A stretch of DNA of 64,000 nucleotides from Triops longicaudatus (GCA_022885665.1 JAGQDJ010000081.1:186001-250000); one strand, 5' to 3'. Shown: positions 46,947 to 60,979, counted from the stretch's first letter. The notes: generated by a model from the letters alone, not told the origin. A program made the numbers and translations.

Positions 46947-49900
46947 TTATTGACTGGAATTGTACAGGTGTGACACGGGGTTCAGAAGACCAATACGTTG
47001 TTTTTGCTTACGGTGCTCCGTCATCTAAATAAACCACCGATGTTTTATTACCGTTCGAACAAGATCTTAATCACAAATTACCTGGTCCCGTAGATCAGCA
47101 AGCTGACGACACAGTTGCGTTACCAACTCTTGCGTTGACTGTAAATTCATCTGTAGAGTTAGTAAATCATTCTGTTCGGATTCCTCTCCTTCTGCTGCTA
47201 GCGACATGGCACGAAGCCGGGGGAAGAAGTCCAAGTTCCCATCCTAATAATAACGGTGCAATGTTGGCATTAAGTTCTATTTTAACACATTAGGAATTCT
47301 CAGTCAAATTGACATAAATGTTCTGTAAACAAAAATGCCATATTTGAACTGAAGCACTAAAGTGAAAAACTGAATTGATGCACTAAGAGAAAAATCGAAT
47401 AGAGGATCTACACCTCGCTAGTGACGGGCTTCACCTAGTGCAGCGTTTTTTCTACATTTCCTCGTTTACCATTATTATTATTATTATTTTATCCAATTAT
47501 TCTAATTAAAAAGGATGTACGCCCAACATTGAATGTTATTACCTTAACCCTGTTGGAAACGTAACTCTCCGGACCTGTAAACTCTGTCGGATCTTTGGCT
47601 TTGACGAGAACAAGGAAATACAGGTAATGCCACATGTTGTGTTCTTCCCTTATGTGACTTTCGAAACTCGTTTTGCGGTTATCGAATTGCGTACGGTTTA
47701 ATCCTAGAGGACAAATTAGACAGAAGATAAGACACCGTAAATGAACGCCATACGTACCACAAATAAAACAGGTATTTTTTAAAATTTCTTCCTTCTGTTG
47801 TTTCTCGCTTCTCAAGTCCGCAAAGGTGTCGATAATGACACCAAAAATTAAATTAAGGACAATGACAATGACCACAAAGTAGAACAGCAAGTCATAGACT
47901 ACTCGTGCTCCAAACATTGATTCCTAGAATGCTCACTGTTAAGCCTTTCGTAGAGTGGTATTAAAAAGTATACCTTTCTACTGGGAGGTCGTAAAATATC
48001 TCCAATGCCACCACCATTTCTCAATCCCCAGTTTAACGTCGTAACAATACAATGGAACAAAGAATCGCAGCCACGTTCTTTATTCTCTTTCTGCTCGGGA
48101 CAAGATGGAGTAACAGGCACAATCTGGTTGAAATTTTCATCAGTAGCGTTCACCTGTGCGTCATGGGAGCTTTTATAGAAGTCTCTATTCACAAATGGAC
48201 AGACCATTCCAATTGTGCAATGCCCATTCGTTTCCGCAATAGGTTCACTGCCTACAACGAATGCTTGAATTATTTACCAGGGTGGTAAAAATTACTAGAA
48301 TTACTAGGGAGGTCTGCCACGCCGGTTAAATCACTTTCGACTTCTACTAAGAAGTCATCCCGGAAGAAAATAAACCCTATTATGGAAAACATGTAGACCA
48401 AAATCAGAGCCAATACTGCTGTCAGGATGATGGATCGCCCGTTGCGCGTCACAGAACGAATAACGTTGAGTAAGGTCTCTTCGCGGTACACGACGTCCAG
48501 TAACTAATCAGAAATGTTAGTAATTCACAACATTCAAGTTAACTCACGTAATTTGAACTTGAAACTTACCACAACAGAATAGAAGAATGGATGAGTAGTT
48601 AGTCCCAAGACACAGAAACTGAGATATACGAAATGGTACCACAGTTCTTTATCCCATACGATCTGTTTCCAATGACGACTAAGAGTACCTTGATTGCCTA
48701 CAATGCTCACCAAATGCACTACTTTCATGACCACCTGTAAAGTATAAGCCATACAATTTATTTTTTAATGAATTGGCATATCCGTTGTCATACGTTGGCA
48801 GTTCCTAATAAGGCAAGAGTTGGCTGAGGACCAAGGGAAAATACGAGTCGCAGAATGAATGTGAACCCAAAAGTGCGTATTAGTGTCGAACGTGGAAATG
48901 TCACGGTCACAGCTCCGAACGAGAGCATTAGGGCCCAAATTAGACCGGAGATATGAGGTCCGGGATCTTAAAAAAAATGATCAATTGCTTAATATTGCCT
49001 AAAATACCTTATAAGGCATAACTTACTGGGTAATTCCTCTCCGAAGGGGTAAAAGAATGCCACAATCAAATTCAAAAGAACGGCCAAATTGAAGAGTACT
49101 TTACTCCATGTCGACATATAATTTGATATTCGAAACAGCATTGATTGACCTAATTAGGTCACAAACAAAATGACGTAAAACAAGAAAAGTTATAATTGGA
49201 CGTGGTGTCTGAAGGTAATCTTACTTCGTAACTTCTTTTGCCAGATCATTTCGTCAAACATATCGTTGACACGGTCAAAGAATTCAGTAACTTTTGAACC
49301 CTGATCGTCACGTTCGACGGTATTGAACACTCTCAATTTTGTATCCTGAGTTAAATACTCACAAATTTCGGGTATTGGAAAAACAATTTGCTCCATGGAT
49401 CGCTCAGCATCGTCTCGGACAATCTTGGGAAGAATTTTCAGAGTTCAGAAAGAGAATCTCGATGATCTAATCACTTACTTCAATCTGAGCTGTATGGGAA
49501 GCGTAGTATTCCAATGCTTGGTTCGTTCTCGGTTCGAACTCATCGGACGTTTTTAACATAGTTTCCAGCTTCTTGTTATGCTTGGCCAATTGATGGCATA
49601 ATATGTATATATTATGGCCAACCTACACAAAATCATCATAATGTCAGTGAGGCAGTGATCGACAAATTGCACCATACAAGATATGACCAGAAAGTTGCCG
49701 TAAGTTCATTACTTGCGTCTGGTGGTTAATGTTCAATGAATTTCAGTGTTGCTCTTTTCAAACATTTTTGTTCCAAGTCTTTCAATAAGTTTAAATGATT
49801 CTGTGTTAATTAAGAGATAAATCCACTTTAAACATGTGGCAAATTCCATTCATATTTTCTATCACACCAATGCGTAGACTACGTGCGATGTTTTATTTAG

Positions 49901-52900
49901 AGTTGAAATACCAGCCACACGAAGGCATATGGGAACACAGTTCGTCTAAAGCTTAACATGAAAAAAACTACTTACGCTTCTACAAAACTCAAAAGCTACT
50001 AAAGTGAATAATCCTATTAAAACAACAAATCTGGCCGTATTTACTAGTTAGCAGAGAACATTTCTGATCACACCTCTAATGTCGCTAAATAAGTCAATTT
50101 GTATTACTTCTCTCGGACTAACTTCCTTGTCATTTCCGTCTTCACCCTCTGCGTTGACACAGTGTCGGTTATTTCCTTCCACTTCTTGGTGAAAAGCCCG
50201 ACAAGCAATTTCAATCTAAAATAAAGTTTTAATACTGAGGCTTGTACCTTCATTTATAACCATACCAGTTGCTTAGGGTTCACGTTGAACAGAATGCGTT
50301 CCGCGTTCTCGCTATCTCCGCGGCTTTCGGTGATGGCTAACAAAAGCTTCGATGCGTTGTTCTTCAACTGCCACACTAAATCCATACGGGTTTCTCCCAA
50401 CGGGTTGATATCCGTCGACAACAAGGCAGTAATAATGTCCAATCCGTTTGACTCTTGACTGACGATGCAATCTTGGTTTTGGTGACACGGACCCTGTCGG
50501 TAACCAAGGAGAATTGGTCACCAAGAAAGGATGGATTCAATAATTAAAATACAAGCTAAGAAGATCTGACTCTATGTCAGTTTACCTGGCAGTATTCGGT
50601 CAACGTTTCCAGCGTCTGGTTAATAAGTGCAACGTTATGTTCGTTGATGTACAGCCCAAGTAAACCCAAGCCGCCAGTGGTCGAACCACAAATACAATCA
50701 AGAAAAGTGAGCGTCGCGGCAACTAGATTGTAGTTGTTATAATTGCTCTTGTCTGGTTTTTGGCAACGCAAGAAGTTCTGCAGCAAGCGATTATGATTTT
50801 CACACAACAACTGCAGAAATCGGAGCAAAGGTTGCATGACTAAGATCTTGGGCGACAACTGGTTTTCTTCATTTTTATCCTTGTGCTTTTCCAACTTTTC
50901 TGCCAACATGTCCTCAAATGCAGATCCCAAAGAGAACGTCGGCGAATGCGTTTCATCCAAATCTATCATAACCAAACGGTTTATACAATTAGTTGCTTCG
51001 AGAAAATTCGATTTTCGCAGCTCGCGTGAAGTGCTTCACACCGTGAAAACTTTTCAATTGCAAATTGCAAACTGCAGTGAAACGCAAGCGCTTAATAGGA
51101 AAGCGTAAAACTCACGTCACCTTTATAGCTACCCAAACCGGTCACATCTTCTCCCAGTGTCTCCGAAAAACTTCCTCTCCACTCTCGCGACATTTCGCGG
51201 ATAGGAGACGGTTGCGGAGGCGGCGATGGAATAGGTGTATCGAATTTGGTGCTCTTTTTCGATCTCGTCAACCAGCGGTTAACTAGACTGCCTAACGGGC
51301 CCCAACGCAACGCTAGTTTGGAGCTCTGTAAGGTATTTTGCTGGTCATCGTCTGCCTCACTCGAATTCAAGGAGGAGATCGGTGAAATGCCAAGGTGTGA
51401 CTCTTCTCCGTGGAGAAAGGCAAAATTGTGAACGCGGTTGTCGTTGCTGTCTAAGGACGTTGTTCGTCGCAATTCATCGTGCGTCGATTCCAGAATTGGT
51501 CTGTCGCCCAGACAAGGCTTTTCTTTGGAAAAGCCCCACATGAGCCGTCGCCAGGCTGGTCGGTCGAGTGTGGGATAGGTGTGAGAAGGCGAAGACTGCG
51601 CATTAGGCGTCAAAGCTGGCGGTGTTAAGCAATCACCATCAAATCAAGAAAAGCGCGATTAGAAAAGCCATGCAAAAAGAAAAAAAAAAGTAAACACACG
51701 CACACAAAAGTCTCCAAGCCAGCTGAATGACTTAATACTAGTTAGTAAGAACTTACCTTTCTGTTTTAAAGCCTTTTCAATGCTATCTTTCAATTCATCG
51801 TCCGTACTTTTCGAAATCGTCTCGGTAGCGTTAACTGTAACAGTGGACTTGATTTCAGTCAAAGCTTCGTCAATTTTCTTGTAAAATATCTAGAAATACA
51901 CGCGTTTATTACACACGAGGGATGTCAGTACTAGTTACGATGGATGAGGGTGGGACTTACTCGGGCAAAACTTGGATTAGCTTCGCTATGCTGCAACTTA
52001 TTGTACAAACTCATCTGGATTTCCCAATTGCCACCTTCCAATAAGGCAATACCCAGCTCGACAACCTCGGCGAAGATGGTAGACGACAGAGGGGACGTGG
52101 TAATCATGTCTACCACCAAATCTGACGCTCCTTGCTTAGCTAAGTGACACTGAACTTCGTGTAGCGTCATATCTGCTCTGGACAAGTAGCGACCTTTTGA
52201 AGAAAGAGAACATTGAAGACATGTTACTATAAAACGACAGGTCACGTACGCAAGTTACCGTATGTGAGAGAGGAATAAGATTTACGTCTTGGAGGATTCT
52301 TCCCAAAATAGCGAGCTAGAAGATTCTTACGCAGAGCGTCTCCCTATAAGTAATTTTATCAATAGATTAGTTTAACGCTAGTTGTCACGGAACTAGGTTC
52401 CAAACAATTAACTTGTGCAGAAATATAATACTAAAACATACTAACCGTGTAGAAAACCCTTCCATTTCATGTCGTGGTAGCATAAAAGAATGCGAGAATG
52501 CGTTATGCAGAAATACATGAAAATATTAATTCATCCAGCAAGTTTGCAGACAAAAAGCCCTTATTTGTTCTGAAATTTAGACGAGCTAAAGTGCTTTGTA
52601 TGTAAAGGACTCCGTTTTGAAAACATTCGTTTGAAAACTTTAACAAATTTCCAAGTATCCAAATTAGTTTACACAATAAAAATACTTTCTGTTCGTGAAA
52701 ATTCTTCGCTTTGTATTCTCAGCATAAGCTTACTGGATAACCTCGTATTAAAAAAAAATTAATGAATAAATACAAAGAACTTCTTTACCTTCTCTCCGTA
52801 GTCTTTATCTGGTGCCATCATTTCCCGTAATGCAAGAAGGACTTGAATACAAAGCTTCTCTTCTTTCTCCTCTAAGAGTCGTTTCGCATGCTTAATGAAT

Positions 52901-55900
52901 CTACGAAATCGAAGTGTTATTACGTTGAATTTATTTACTCACTGGATATGATTCACCTCTGGATAAATCCACCGGAATCGCACTTACTCCTCGCTTCTGT
53001 ACCAGGTAGGAAGAGAAGTTCAGGACGGTAGAGAATGTCGATTAGCACTGAAGATTCTGCCAGTACTAAAGGTTTCAGCTGCTCTTCAAGGAGGGTTACG
53101 ATGTCTTGGAAACCTTCGATGATGCTTCTATCCACTCGGATAAGCTGGATTTTTTTAAAATAAGAAAACAATACTGCACTGAAGCTCAAAAGACCTTTTT
53201 AAGAACATTACTTGATTTTGGGACGCTTCACGAGACGGTTGCCGAGACTGAGCTAGCCACTTGGAGGTCTGCCTAGTAATCATGGCCGCTTTGTGGAAAA
53301 AGGATACAACCGCGCTATCCAATTCCGTTGGAATGGCAATGCTGCGACTTTTCGCTAAGAGAAAACGTAAACGAATCAATGGAATCTAGCTCAATAGTTA
53401 GTACTATTCGCATACCCATATCAGACAGAGTTTTAATGCAGGCTTCAACATTACTCCGCTGAGCAGGTGTTAGCCAACTACATGACGACAACCGATAAGC
53501 TGCTTGTAGCAACTGCACAAATACGTGTTGCCGAGTCTACGGAACATGAAACAAACACAAAATCACAGCTTGTCGTTAACTACGGTGGAAATTTTAGTAG
53601 TGAAAAAAATGCTTGTTAATTCTTCCACGGTGTTAAATATACTTCTAAAGCATAACATACACCAAAATTTCTACAAATTAATCGCGAAACTACGGGAAGG
53701 CTATCTGCTTTCTTACGGGAGGGCTATCTGCTTTCTTACCTGCACGGTGGTACTCTGATCTGAAAATGGGCTTCGGAAAAAGGCAGTAATGACGTTAACA
53801 ATGGCCGTGGTGACATAATTTTCCAAAACCGTGTCGGCATGGCTGCGGTCATGAGTCGCGTTAGCTACAAGGCCCATGTCAACCAAAAAACTTCGCTCGA
53901 AGAGGGACCACATGTGACTTGAGCTGTAGATCTCTTTCACTTCTTCCTCAGTGTCCACATAGCAGTGGTTTAAGAAATTCACATATGCTTCTTTAACCTT
54001 ACGAAAGTCAATGCAAAAATAGAAATTACTTTCAAATCAGAAAACTTCTTTACATTCTCTCTTGAGAGTTCCAGTAAAGAGCAATAATGTAACCACACAG
54101 CTCACTAGATTGTCAAGCAAGCTACAATAAGGTCAAATGGGGTTTGGTTTGCAAAATGTTATTGTCTACTATGTAATGTTGCTTTATACAATAAAGCATA
54201 ACCACCATACAGTGCGACAGTTCAATTCATATTCCATTGCGAAATTAGCTTATCGTGAGAGACTTTGAGGTATAAACTTGAAATTTTTAGGCTTACTTGG
54301 GCAATTTTTATCGACTACATAATTGAAACTTGATAAGCTATTAAAACAGACTTAATATTATATATTAAACACACAAAACATGTTTAATGTATATTTTTAC
54401 TAGTCTACCGTTAACAGCTTTGTTAATGAGCCTATTCAACAACCTAATACTCTTAGGAAAATTCTGAATGAGAAATTACCTCCGGAATGCAGTCTTTATG
54501 AGTAACCATTGCGACTATATCATCCAACGCCAAAATCCCATGACATTTGATCTCGGTATTCACGTTTTTCCCCATGGTGCATAACGTCAGTAGTTTTATT
54601 AACTCGATATGATACCTAAAAACTACATTGATACCAAAACGTATGCAAAGCAGATAATTTGTTACCTAAGCGGGCTAGAATCGTCATTCCGATGTTTCTC
54701 CGAGCGCATCATTTCTACGAAAGTTTGGAACGATGGTTTGTCGTTGTACATAACCAGAACGTCTTCTCCCAAAGTAAGAAGCTACATTTTTGACAAAAAA
54801 TAATGCTAATAAATAAATAAATGACAAACTACAGCTCTGCAACACGAATACAAACTTTACGAAAGAGTTCTAATTAACTGACAACACGTTAGGTCTCGTT
54901 AAAACTATGCTTACTTCTTGCATGACCATATTTTGGCATTTCCTTATGTATTGGTTCTCTGCATGCACGACGGTTTGCAAAAACCGAAGATATTCAACGT
55001 GGCGTCCATGAGTTTCCACACAGTGAACGAAATGCTGAATGACTTTTTCGCTAATTTCGCTGCACAGCGTAGCGTTATCTCGAAATATGGCACACATCGT
55101 CTGTGCTTCCAACAGCTTCAACACAAAAGTTATGAAAACGCAATTAGTCCATTTTGCTCAACTTGACGAGTATTTCATACTGACTACACGAAACCTACCC
55201 CGGGTGTAAGAAACAGATCTATGTGCTTGTGCAGCAAAGCTTGGTTAGGTTGGTTGCCCCGGCAAAAGTTTTGCAGAAATTCGTGCGCTAGCCGCATAAG
55301 TTCATTCATGCGTACATCGTCTTTGCAGTCGTAGGGAATTTGCAACAAATCCAAAACAACCGAATGTACGCCCATGTTTCGTAACAAGCGCTGTTCATGC
55401 TTCCGAGGTTTGATTGGCCCCGGCAGTCCCCCCGAAACGGGAGTTTGCACACATAGCTTATTCATTCTCAGTAATATCTACAATTACCCAAATTAACCAA
55501 CCTTACTGAAATTCTGAAACTTTTCAACACAACCGATTCCTAATTACTTGTTGAATCTTGCGGTAGTTCTTCGACTGTTCGGATGTTAGCGCAGGTCCAA
55601 TGTCGAGGTCAATGGCTGAGCTTTGCTTATCTGAAGAAGACAGCAATGGTGCTGCCTTGCGCCCTTTACTCTCCCCCGCTCCTCCGTCCTCTTCTTCCTC
55701 TAGTTTGTCAATCTTACGCCCGTCTTCATCTTCGCCTTTCGCTTTGAAAACCCACAATTCGGATTTTTCGACTCTTAAGCGCAAATCATCCAAATCAGCC
55801 TTGATTTGTTTATAAGATTCCACATCACTGTCAGAAACCAAAAGTTGCACCTAGCAGCAAACCAAAATTGTTGCTCATTATAATCTGTGATTGAAACTTT

Positions 55901-58900
55901 GCTTTTGGATTACCTGTTTGAAAGCTTGCAAAACTTCTTGACGTTGAGAAAAATGGCGGAATAAGAGTTGCAAAGCTCCTGAGACTAACGGCGGATAATC
56001 GTGCATTGTCAAAAGGAGCAAAACACGCAAATACTTATTCCCACCTTGGCCATCCAGGTCCAATGCTCCGCAGTCGTCACTTCACATAAATCAATAATTT
56101 TTTTAAAAAATCGACATTTTAAAAAATATTTACTTGTAGCCAAAAATGCCTTCAGCTTTGGCACCAATAGCCTCTAAATCGATGCCTTTCACAATCTTGG
56201 TTGCTTCGCTTTGGGACATGCGATCCGATTCGTCAAACTCACGTCGAAATATGGACAACAGGCAACTAATCCGATAGTCCAGCCTCACATTAAGGATAAA
56301 CTACACCAAAAAAAAAAAAAATGGAGACAATGTTATTACGTTTTTTTTTCTTCATTCTTAACTATATATCGATTTAACGTACAGGCAACGGGACGACAAA
56401 ATTGTTCGTTATAGCCCACAAAAGTCAAAAGTGTCCCTAATTAACTAGGAAAATACGTGCGGATGGTCCCAAAAATTAATTTTCCTACACAAGCGAATAG
56501 TATGCTTTATTTTGAGTTCAGAGTTGTCAATTTCAATCATGACTGGTAAAACGCAACCGTACGAGAACCATCAACAAAATTCTGAAAGGATTGGTTGAGC
56601 GAGTAGCCCTACTACGTAGAAACTCTAACTCGGTTAGCGTTTTGTTGCGGAACATAAAGCGCTCCTCTTCGGCTAGTGTTTCGTATGCGTTATCGCACGG
56701 TACAGCTAGTGTTCAGTATAGCCGAACAAAAACGCACATGTGAATGGCCTAAAGGCCCGAGTCTTTGTCCACTATAGGCGAAAATCATTCATGTTCATCG
56801 TCCATTTACATAGGCGTTTTGCCATGACCTTTGAACCTTGTACACAATACCCAATCATTCGTTACAGTGAATATTATAGCGAGATTTTACTGTATTTATT
56901 TATTTTTGTTATTATTTTTAAATCTTACTTGCAGGATTTCAATAATCTTCAACTTCGTATCCATTACCAAGGAGTGTTCCTTGATAATCTGGAGGTTCTT
57001 GGCTTGCACTGTTGGGGTGAGGGGTGTTTTGGGCCTGTTGATACCAGCTGTACCCAGCGCTAAACTCGTAACTACTGACCCCATATCGCTCAACGATCGC
57101 AAAACTCCTCCTTCACCTAATGCAAAGAGTTACATAAATATCTTACATACAGATGTGGATAATATTAAGAAAGTTGAATACAGTAATACGCCGAAACGTC
57201 AACATGGATCGTTTTAGAAACCAAAACCAACCAAGATGTGGACAAGTTTACATGAGTTACAGATTCGACAACAAATTCGAGTGAATATTAACCTGTCAAC
57301 ATTTAAAGCCTTTCTAAAGTTAAAACAAAAGCAACGAACGCAATGGGACTAAAATTTCCCTACGAACTTTCGAATAAGTATGAGCTTTGCTTTAATTTGC
57401 CAATGTTTGCATGCAAGGTGAGAAAAATCATATGTAAAAGGCTTATAGAACTTACTATTTAAGTCATTTTCTACGTTATTCCGCGCGGTTAAGAAATCTG
57501 ACTGGGATGAGCAATCCAAAATCTCAAGTAAAGTTTTTGTCAGGCGAAGTAAGTCGCTGAAACTGTAAAACCCGAAGTAGACTAGCTCTCGGGCTAGCTT
57601 GACCACCTACGAAAAAAAAAAAAAATAACACAAGGCGTGGTTTTCGCTCTTATGTGTGTTTATATTTAGTTACTTCAAAAGTTAGTTTATTCTGCTCGCG
57701 ATCGGCAAAACTTCCCATCCTAGCCACTACATTGCGCAAGTAGTCTTCGACAAAGAACATTGCTGAACCAAAACGAACTCGCACGGCTTCCTTGTTCTCA
57801 TCCGGCAGTTTGTTACTATCATAGCTACGAAACACAAAATGTTATTTTCCCACCTTAAAAATGTGAGTCAAGTATACTTTTCGATTGAGAGTTTCTTCGG
57901 AATTTCGGACCATAAGCGAGCGTATTTGACTGGCGTAACGCTTTCCTGTGGATCCCTGTCCACGTGCATGTGTAGCATCAAGCGCGTAAAAGAAGCTCTG
58001 AGATTGTAAGGTAACGCTTCATCTGCCATACACCTGTTCCAAACATTACAAGTTACAATTCGCAAGGGCTTTCCATAACGTGTATTGCACTGAACTGATA
58101 AATAATAAATTAAAGTAAGTTAGAGAACGGAAAGGTACTTGAGAATAAAGTCCACTGGTAAGTGTTCCGAGAGATGGTTTAGGGCCAAGTACTGTCGGCC
58201 CAAACACATATTGGAGAATAGATCCAACTGATGGCGATAGTAATCTAGTATGTCCTGATCTTCTTTATGACCGGAGTGCGCTCGGTGTGCCAAGTCAGTC
58301 ATTGATCGCGTAGTTCTGGTCTTACCCCAAATCAAGAAGACTTCCTCTTCCTCGACGAAGGACTGTATTGTGTCTGAGCCGGAATCTACCGGTGTGCGAC
58401 TTAACTGCGTTTCAATCAAGATGTCAGCATTGTCGGGGCTGAGAACACTTTTGCAAATCAACTCTTGGGTGACCGGTATTGCAACGCGGTTTGAAAGACA
58501 CAGATCTGAGAGGTAGTCCAAGAACCTGGAATCCCACGTGTGTTTATTTTTGCGTACCAAGCCGACAAATGTCTCAATCTCAGCAGCAGTGATGTGCTTT
58601 TCCAACAGCTTCCGGTTATTATGCAATAAAGCTGTCATTGTATCCTCCGCTAAAATGTCGTAGCCGATTTGCTTTTGCATAAAGCCGAAATGTTTAGCAA
58701 TCCATTCCTATGAATTGTCGGATGTTGTGACTTTATTTGTCTATAACCGTCTAATTATTATTTCTTTGATATACTTGGTTTTTGCGATAATCTTGTTGAC
58801 TAAGCCGGAAAATTCGGTAACACAATCGGAAAATGTGCTTATAGGGTCCGTTTTTTGGGTCGTTCAATTCATCCATACGTAGCCAAGGTCCGTCAGGCTG

Positions 58901-60979
58901 ATTTACAAGAAATGGGACGTGCAGAATTTTTAACAACTGTTTCAAAATCGACTGTTCCCGCAGCAACTTTTGCCTATCTCGGTTTGGATTTTTGACTATG
59001 AGTTCCAGTGCATCGTTTTTATTTTGTACAGCTTCCTCCTCCGCAATAAAATAAATTATATCTTGCAACAAACTCGTTACAGCCCTTTAAAAAATAAAAA
59101 TTTAGAAGATAATTAAGTCTCAATGAATTACAACCTTCTCTCGTTCTGAGAGATTGGTCCTTTCTCCATGCGCGATGAAATGTTGATCAAGACTTTACAC
59201 GCATCGTTGGCGAAATCTAAGTCGCGGACTTCAGCTGCGGGTACAGGAACTAAGGTGAAAGCTTCTTTATCTTCTTTAACTGCAGCACAGGCCAACTATT
59301 GAAAAAGGTTAGTATTTTGTACTAAAGAACTATTTCACGTACCATGGACATGACAGGCTTTTCTTCGTCTTTGTCAATGGGATGGGATGTGCTGTGAACC
59401 CAGGTATTGGTACACAAGTGACGTAAGCAAACGCAAGAGGATTGGGGTACCAAAGAATCAACTCGTGTTAGTGTAGTAAGGTCCAATACAAACAAGCACC
59501 CAATATCGTTGCTATGCGGAACAGCTATCAAGTGATACACTGGAACACCATTCGCGTCTACCACATCAGAAACATTATTTTCATTCTTCTTTAAACCAAA
59601 AAACTTTCAGTTTACCGTGCAAAAGATCGCTATGCTGATCATCATATATCTCCGCTGCTAAGTACTGGCCTGTAGCCAGATGCTTTAGTCGGTACAACGA
59701 ATTCCAATGTCCGGCTCCTCCGCGACAAGGATCGTACTGAACTACCTACGATATTTTACAGGTTTTTTTTAAAAAACTATAGCAACAGACGAAATGATTT
59801 ATTAACTATACAAGGACTGTTAGCATTACTTCAACTTCCCACAAGGCTTTGCTCGACGTGGCAGCAGTGGCAGACGTTCTGCCAGTAGTTCGTAAGAATA
59901 CGTGCTGCCTTTTCTTGTATTCGTCCATGGTAAGAAACTTTTCCTGTTCGACGTGGAAAAGGCGGATGACGTCTCCACTCTTCAATGTATCTTCAGCGTT
60001 TTCTTTATGCTCCATAAAAAGCGAAATTTTCCACGACGTGGCAGTATTCGTCACATTCACCTGACAAGTCAGATAATCCAACGAAACTTTATCAAATAAA
60101 ACGAATCTACCTCTTTACAGCCGGGATGGTCAGGTAAGTCAAGGGATGATGCTACGTGCAAAACTTGCTGTCCGCCGTTCACGGGGTTTAAAATCACCTT
60201 GTCGCCCAAGACTACGTTATCACCATGAGAGCGCAACTTATAGAAGGGCAGAATATAAAACCAAGAGCCTTCATTGCCAGCTGGGTCCAAATAAACTCGC
60301 ATGGCATTCTTTTCTAATAACGCTGGAAGGCGCTTATTGACAGTCAGAAATTTGTTGGACTTCAAATGCAACAACTATAACAAAAAAGTTTACTCGCTTC
60401 GTCAGCATAAAATTTTATATCGCACTTGCACTACGCCTCCGTACTGCACTGGCGTTCCGAGAACTTTCTTATTTTCAATTTCATTCTGCTTCTTTTCGAT
60501 CTCCGCTGCATTCTAGGATGAGCAAAATGTGAGTATACATAAATTTTTACGAACTCGTTATTATTTGTCTACGTGAAGTCGTTTTAACAGAACAGCGTCA
60601 GTCGTGGTATTGCCTCCAGGTTTAGCCGCTTTCCAAAACTGTTTTTGAGCCGAGTAGCGATTCATAGGACATATTTTAAAAAGACAATCTAACGAATAAA
60701 AATATATAAATTAAAAAACAAAATACAAAACTATTAAACAAAACCTCTAAATTTATTCGGAGGATTTGTCGGATCGCCAGCTTCTGGGTTAACTACGCAC
60801 CGATCGTCAACAAGGCTAGTTTAAAAGGGATTAACCATACAGTTAAATTGTTATTATTGTAATTGGCATATTTTTTAATACCCTAAAGTGCTCAGAAAAC
60901 CGTTCACATTTCCTTCGGCGTATAGCGTTGTTATGTCTCCCAAATGGAGGAAACTCGTGTTTCCCAACATTTCACCCAT
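46947..60979 (-). CDS. ITPR: Inositol 1,4,5-trisphosphate receptor, full-length 44-exon gene
   Basis: This is the tetrameric endoplasmic-reticulum calcium-release channel gated by IP3 and calcium. Exons (high-low): 60979-60882, 60815-60745, 60688-60573, 60512-60426, 60374-60111, 60060-59830, 59745-59343, 59295-59135, 59084-58775, 58707-58139, 58033-57878, 57824-57674, 57606-57456, 57116-56929, 56300-56134, 56079-55914, 55850-55548, 55477-55199, 55115-54915, 54781-54666, 54615-54480, 53997-53740, 53536-53416, 53354-53212, 53144-52957, 52900-52789, 52343-52259, 52193-51961, 51889-51757, 51615-51121, 50962-50586, 50493-50266, 50215-50108, 49622-49479, 49423-49225, 49149-49027, 48966-48794, 48734-48570, 48503-48278, 48251-47974, 47923-47758, 47703-47543, 47243-47082, 47024-46947; about 2,892 residues. 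IP3-contact motifs [24 protein letters not shown] and SQQDYRKNQ are intact. The pore has RNGGGIGD, the linker CFICG with [11 protein letters not shown], and the tail KQKQRIGLL. One exon (59745-59343) has a surplus base. The donor at 51120 (GTGACG) is weak. Confidence 0.96.
51121..51615 (-). CDS. ITPR: Variable serine/proline-rich exon of the IP3 receptor
   Basis: This exon of 165 codons lies between the conserved [10 protein letters not shown] exon and the [17 protein letters not shown] exon, in the regulatory region where vertebrate receptors carry alternatively spliced and phosphorylated segments. It is open throughout and keeps phase (1 in, 1 out). Its content is low-complexity (SPHTYPTL-type N-terminus, a [20 protein letters not shown] stretch) and resembles no IP3-receptor domain. 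It may be a lineage-specific or alternatively spliced exon. Confidence 0.7.
53692..53737. repeat. 23-base tandem duplication of a 5' splice-site region
   Basis: ACGGGAAGGCTATCTGCTTT plus CTT (53692-53714) is repeated with one mismatch at 53715-53737. On the minus strand each copy carries GTAAGAAAGCAGATAGCC, which is the intron start after the IP3-receptor exon ending at 53740. Only the exon-proximal donor follows CAG. Confidence 0.85.
53998..54479 (-). other. IP3-receptor intron, 482 bases, no recognisable content
   Basis: AT-rich intron between the exon ending KDCIPE and the one beginning [13 protein letters not shown]. Nothing recognisable was seen. Other receptor introns over 300 bases (49623-50107, 52344-52788 and 56301-56928) are likewise featureless. 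Confidence 0.6.
59343..59745 (-). CDS. ITPR: IP3-receptor exon with an apparent +1 frameshift
   Basis: The exon reads [20 protein letters not shown] in one frame and then, after a six-base homopolymer (AAAAAA on the plus strand, 59598-59603), [20 protein letters not shown] in another. Its length is 403, one more than a multiple of three, while both flanking junctions are phase 0. With five instead of six bases the frame is continuous. No intron fits, since the only GT-AG span would be under 35 bases. It is either an assembly or sequencing indel or a real disruption. Confidence 0.75.
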
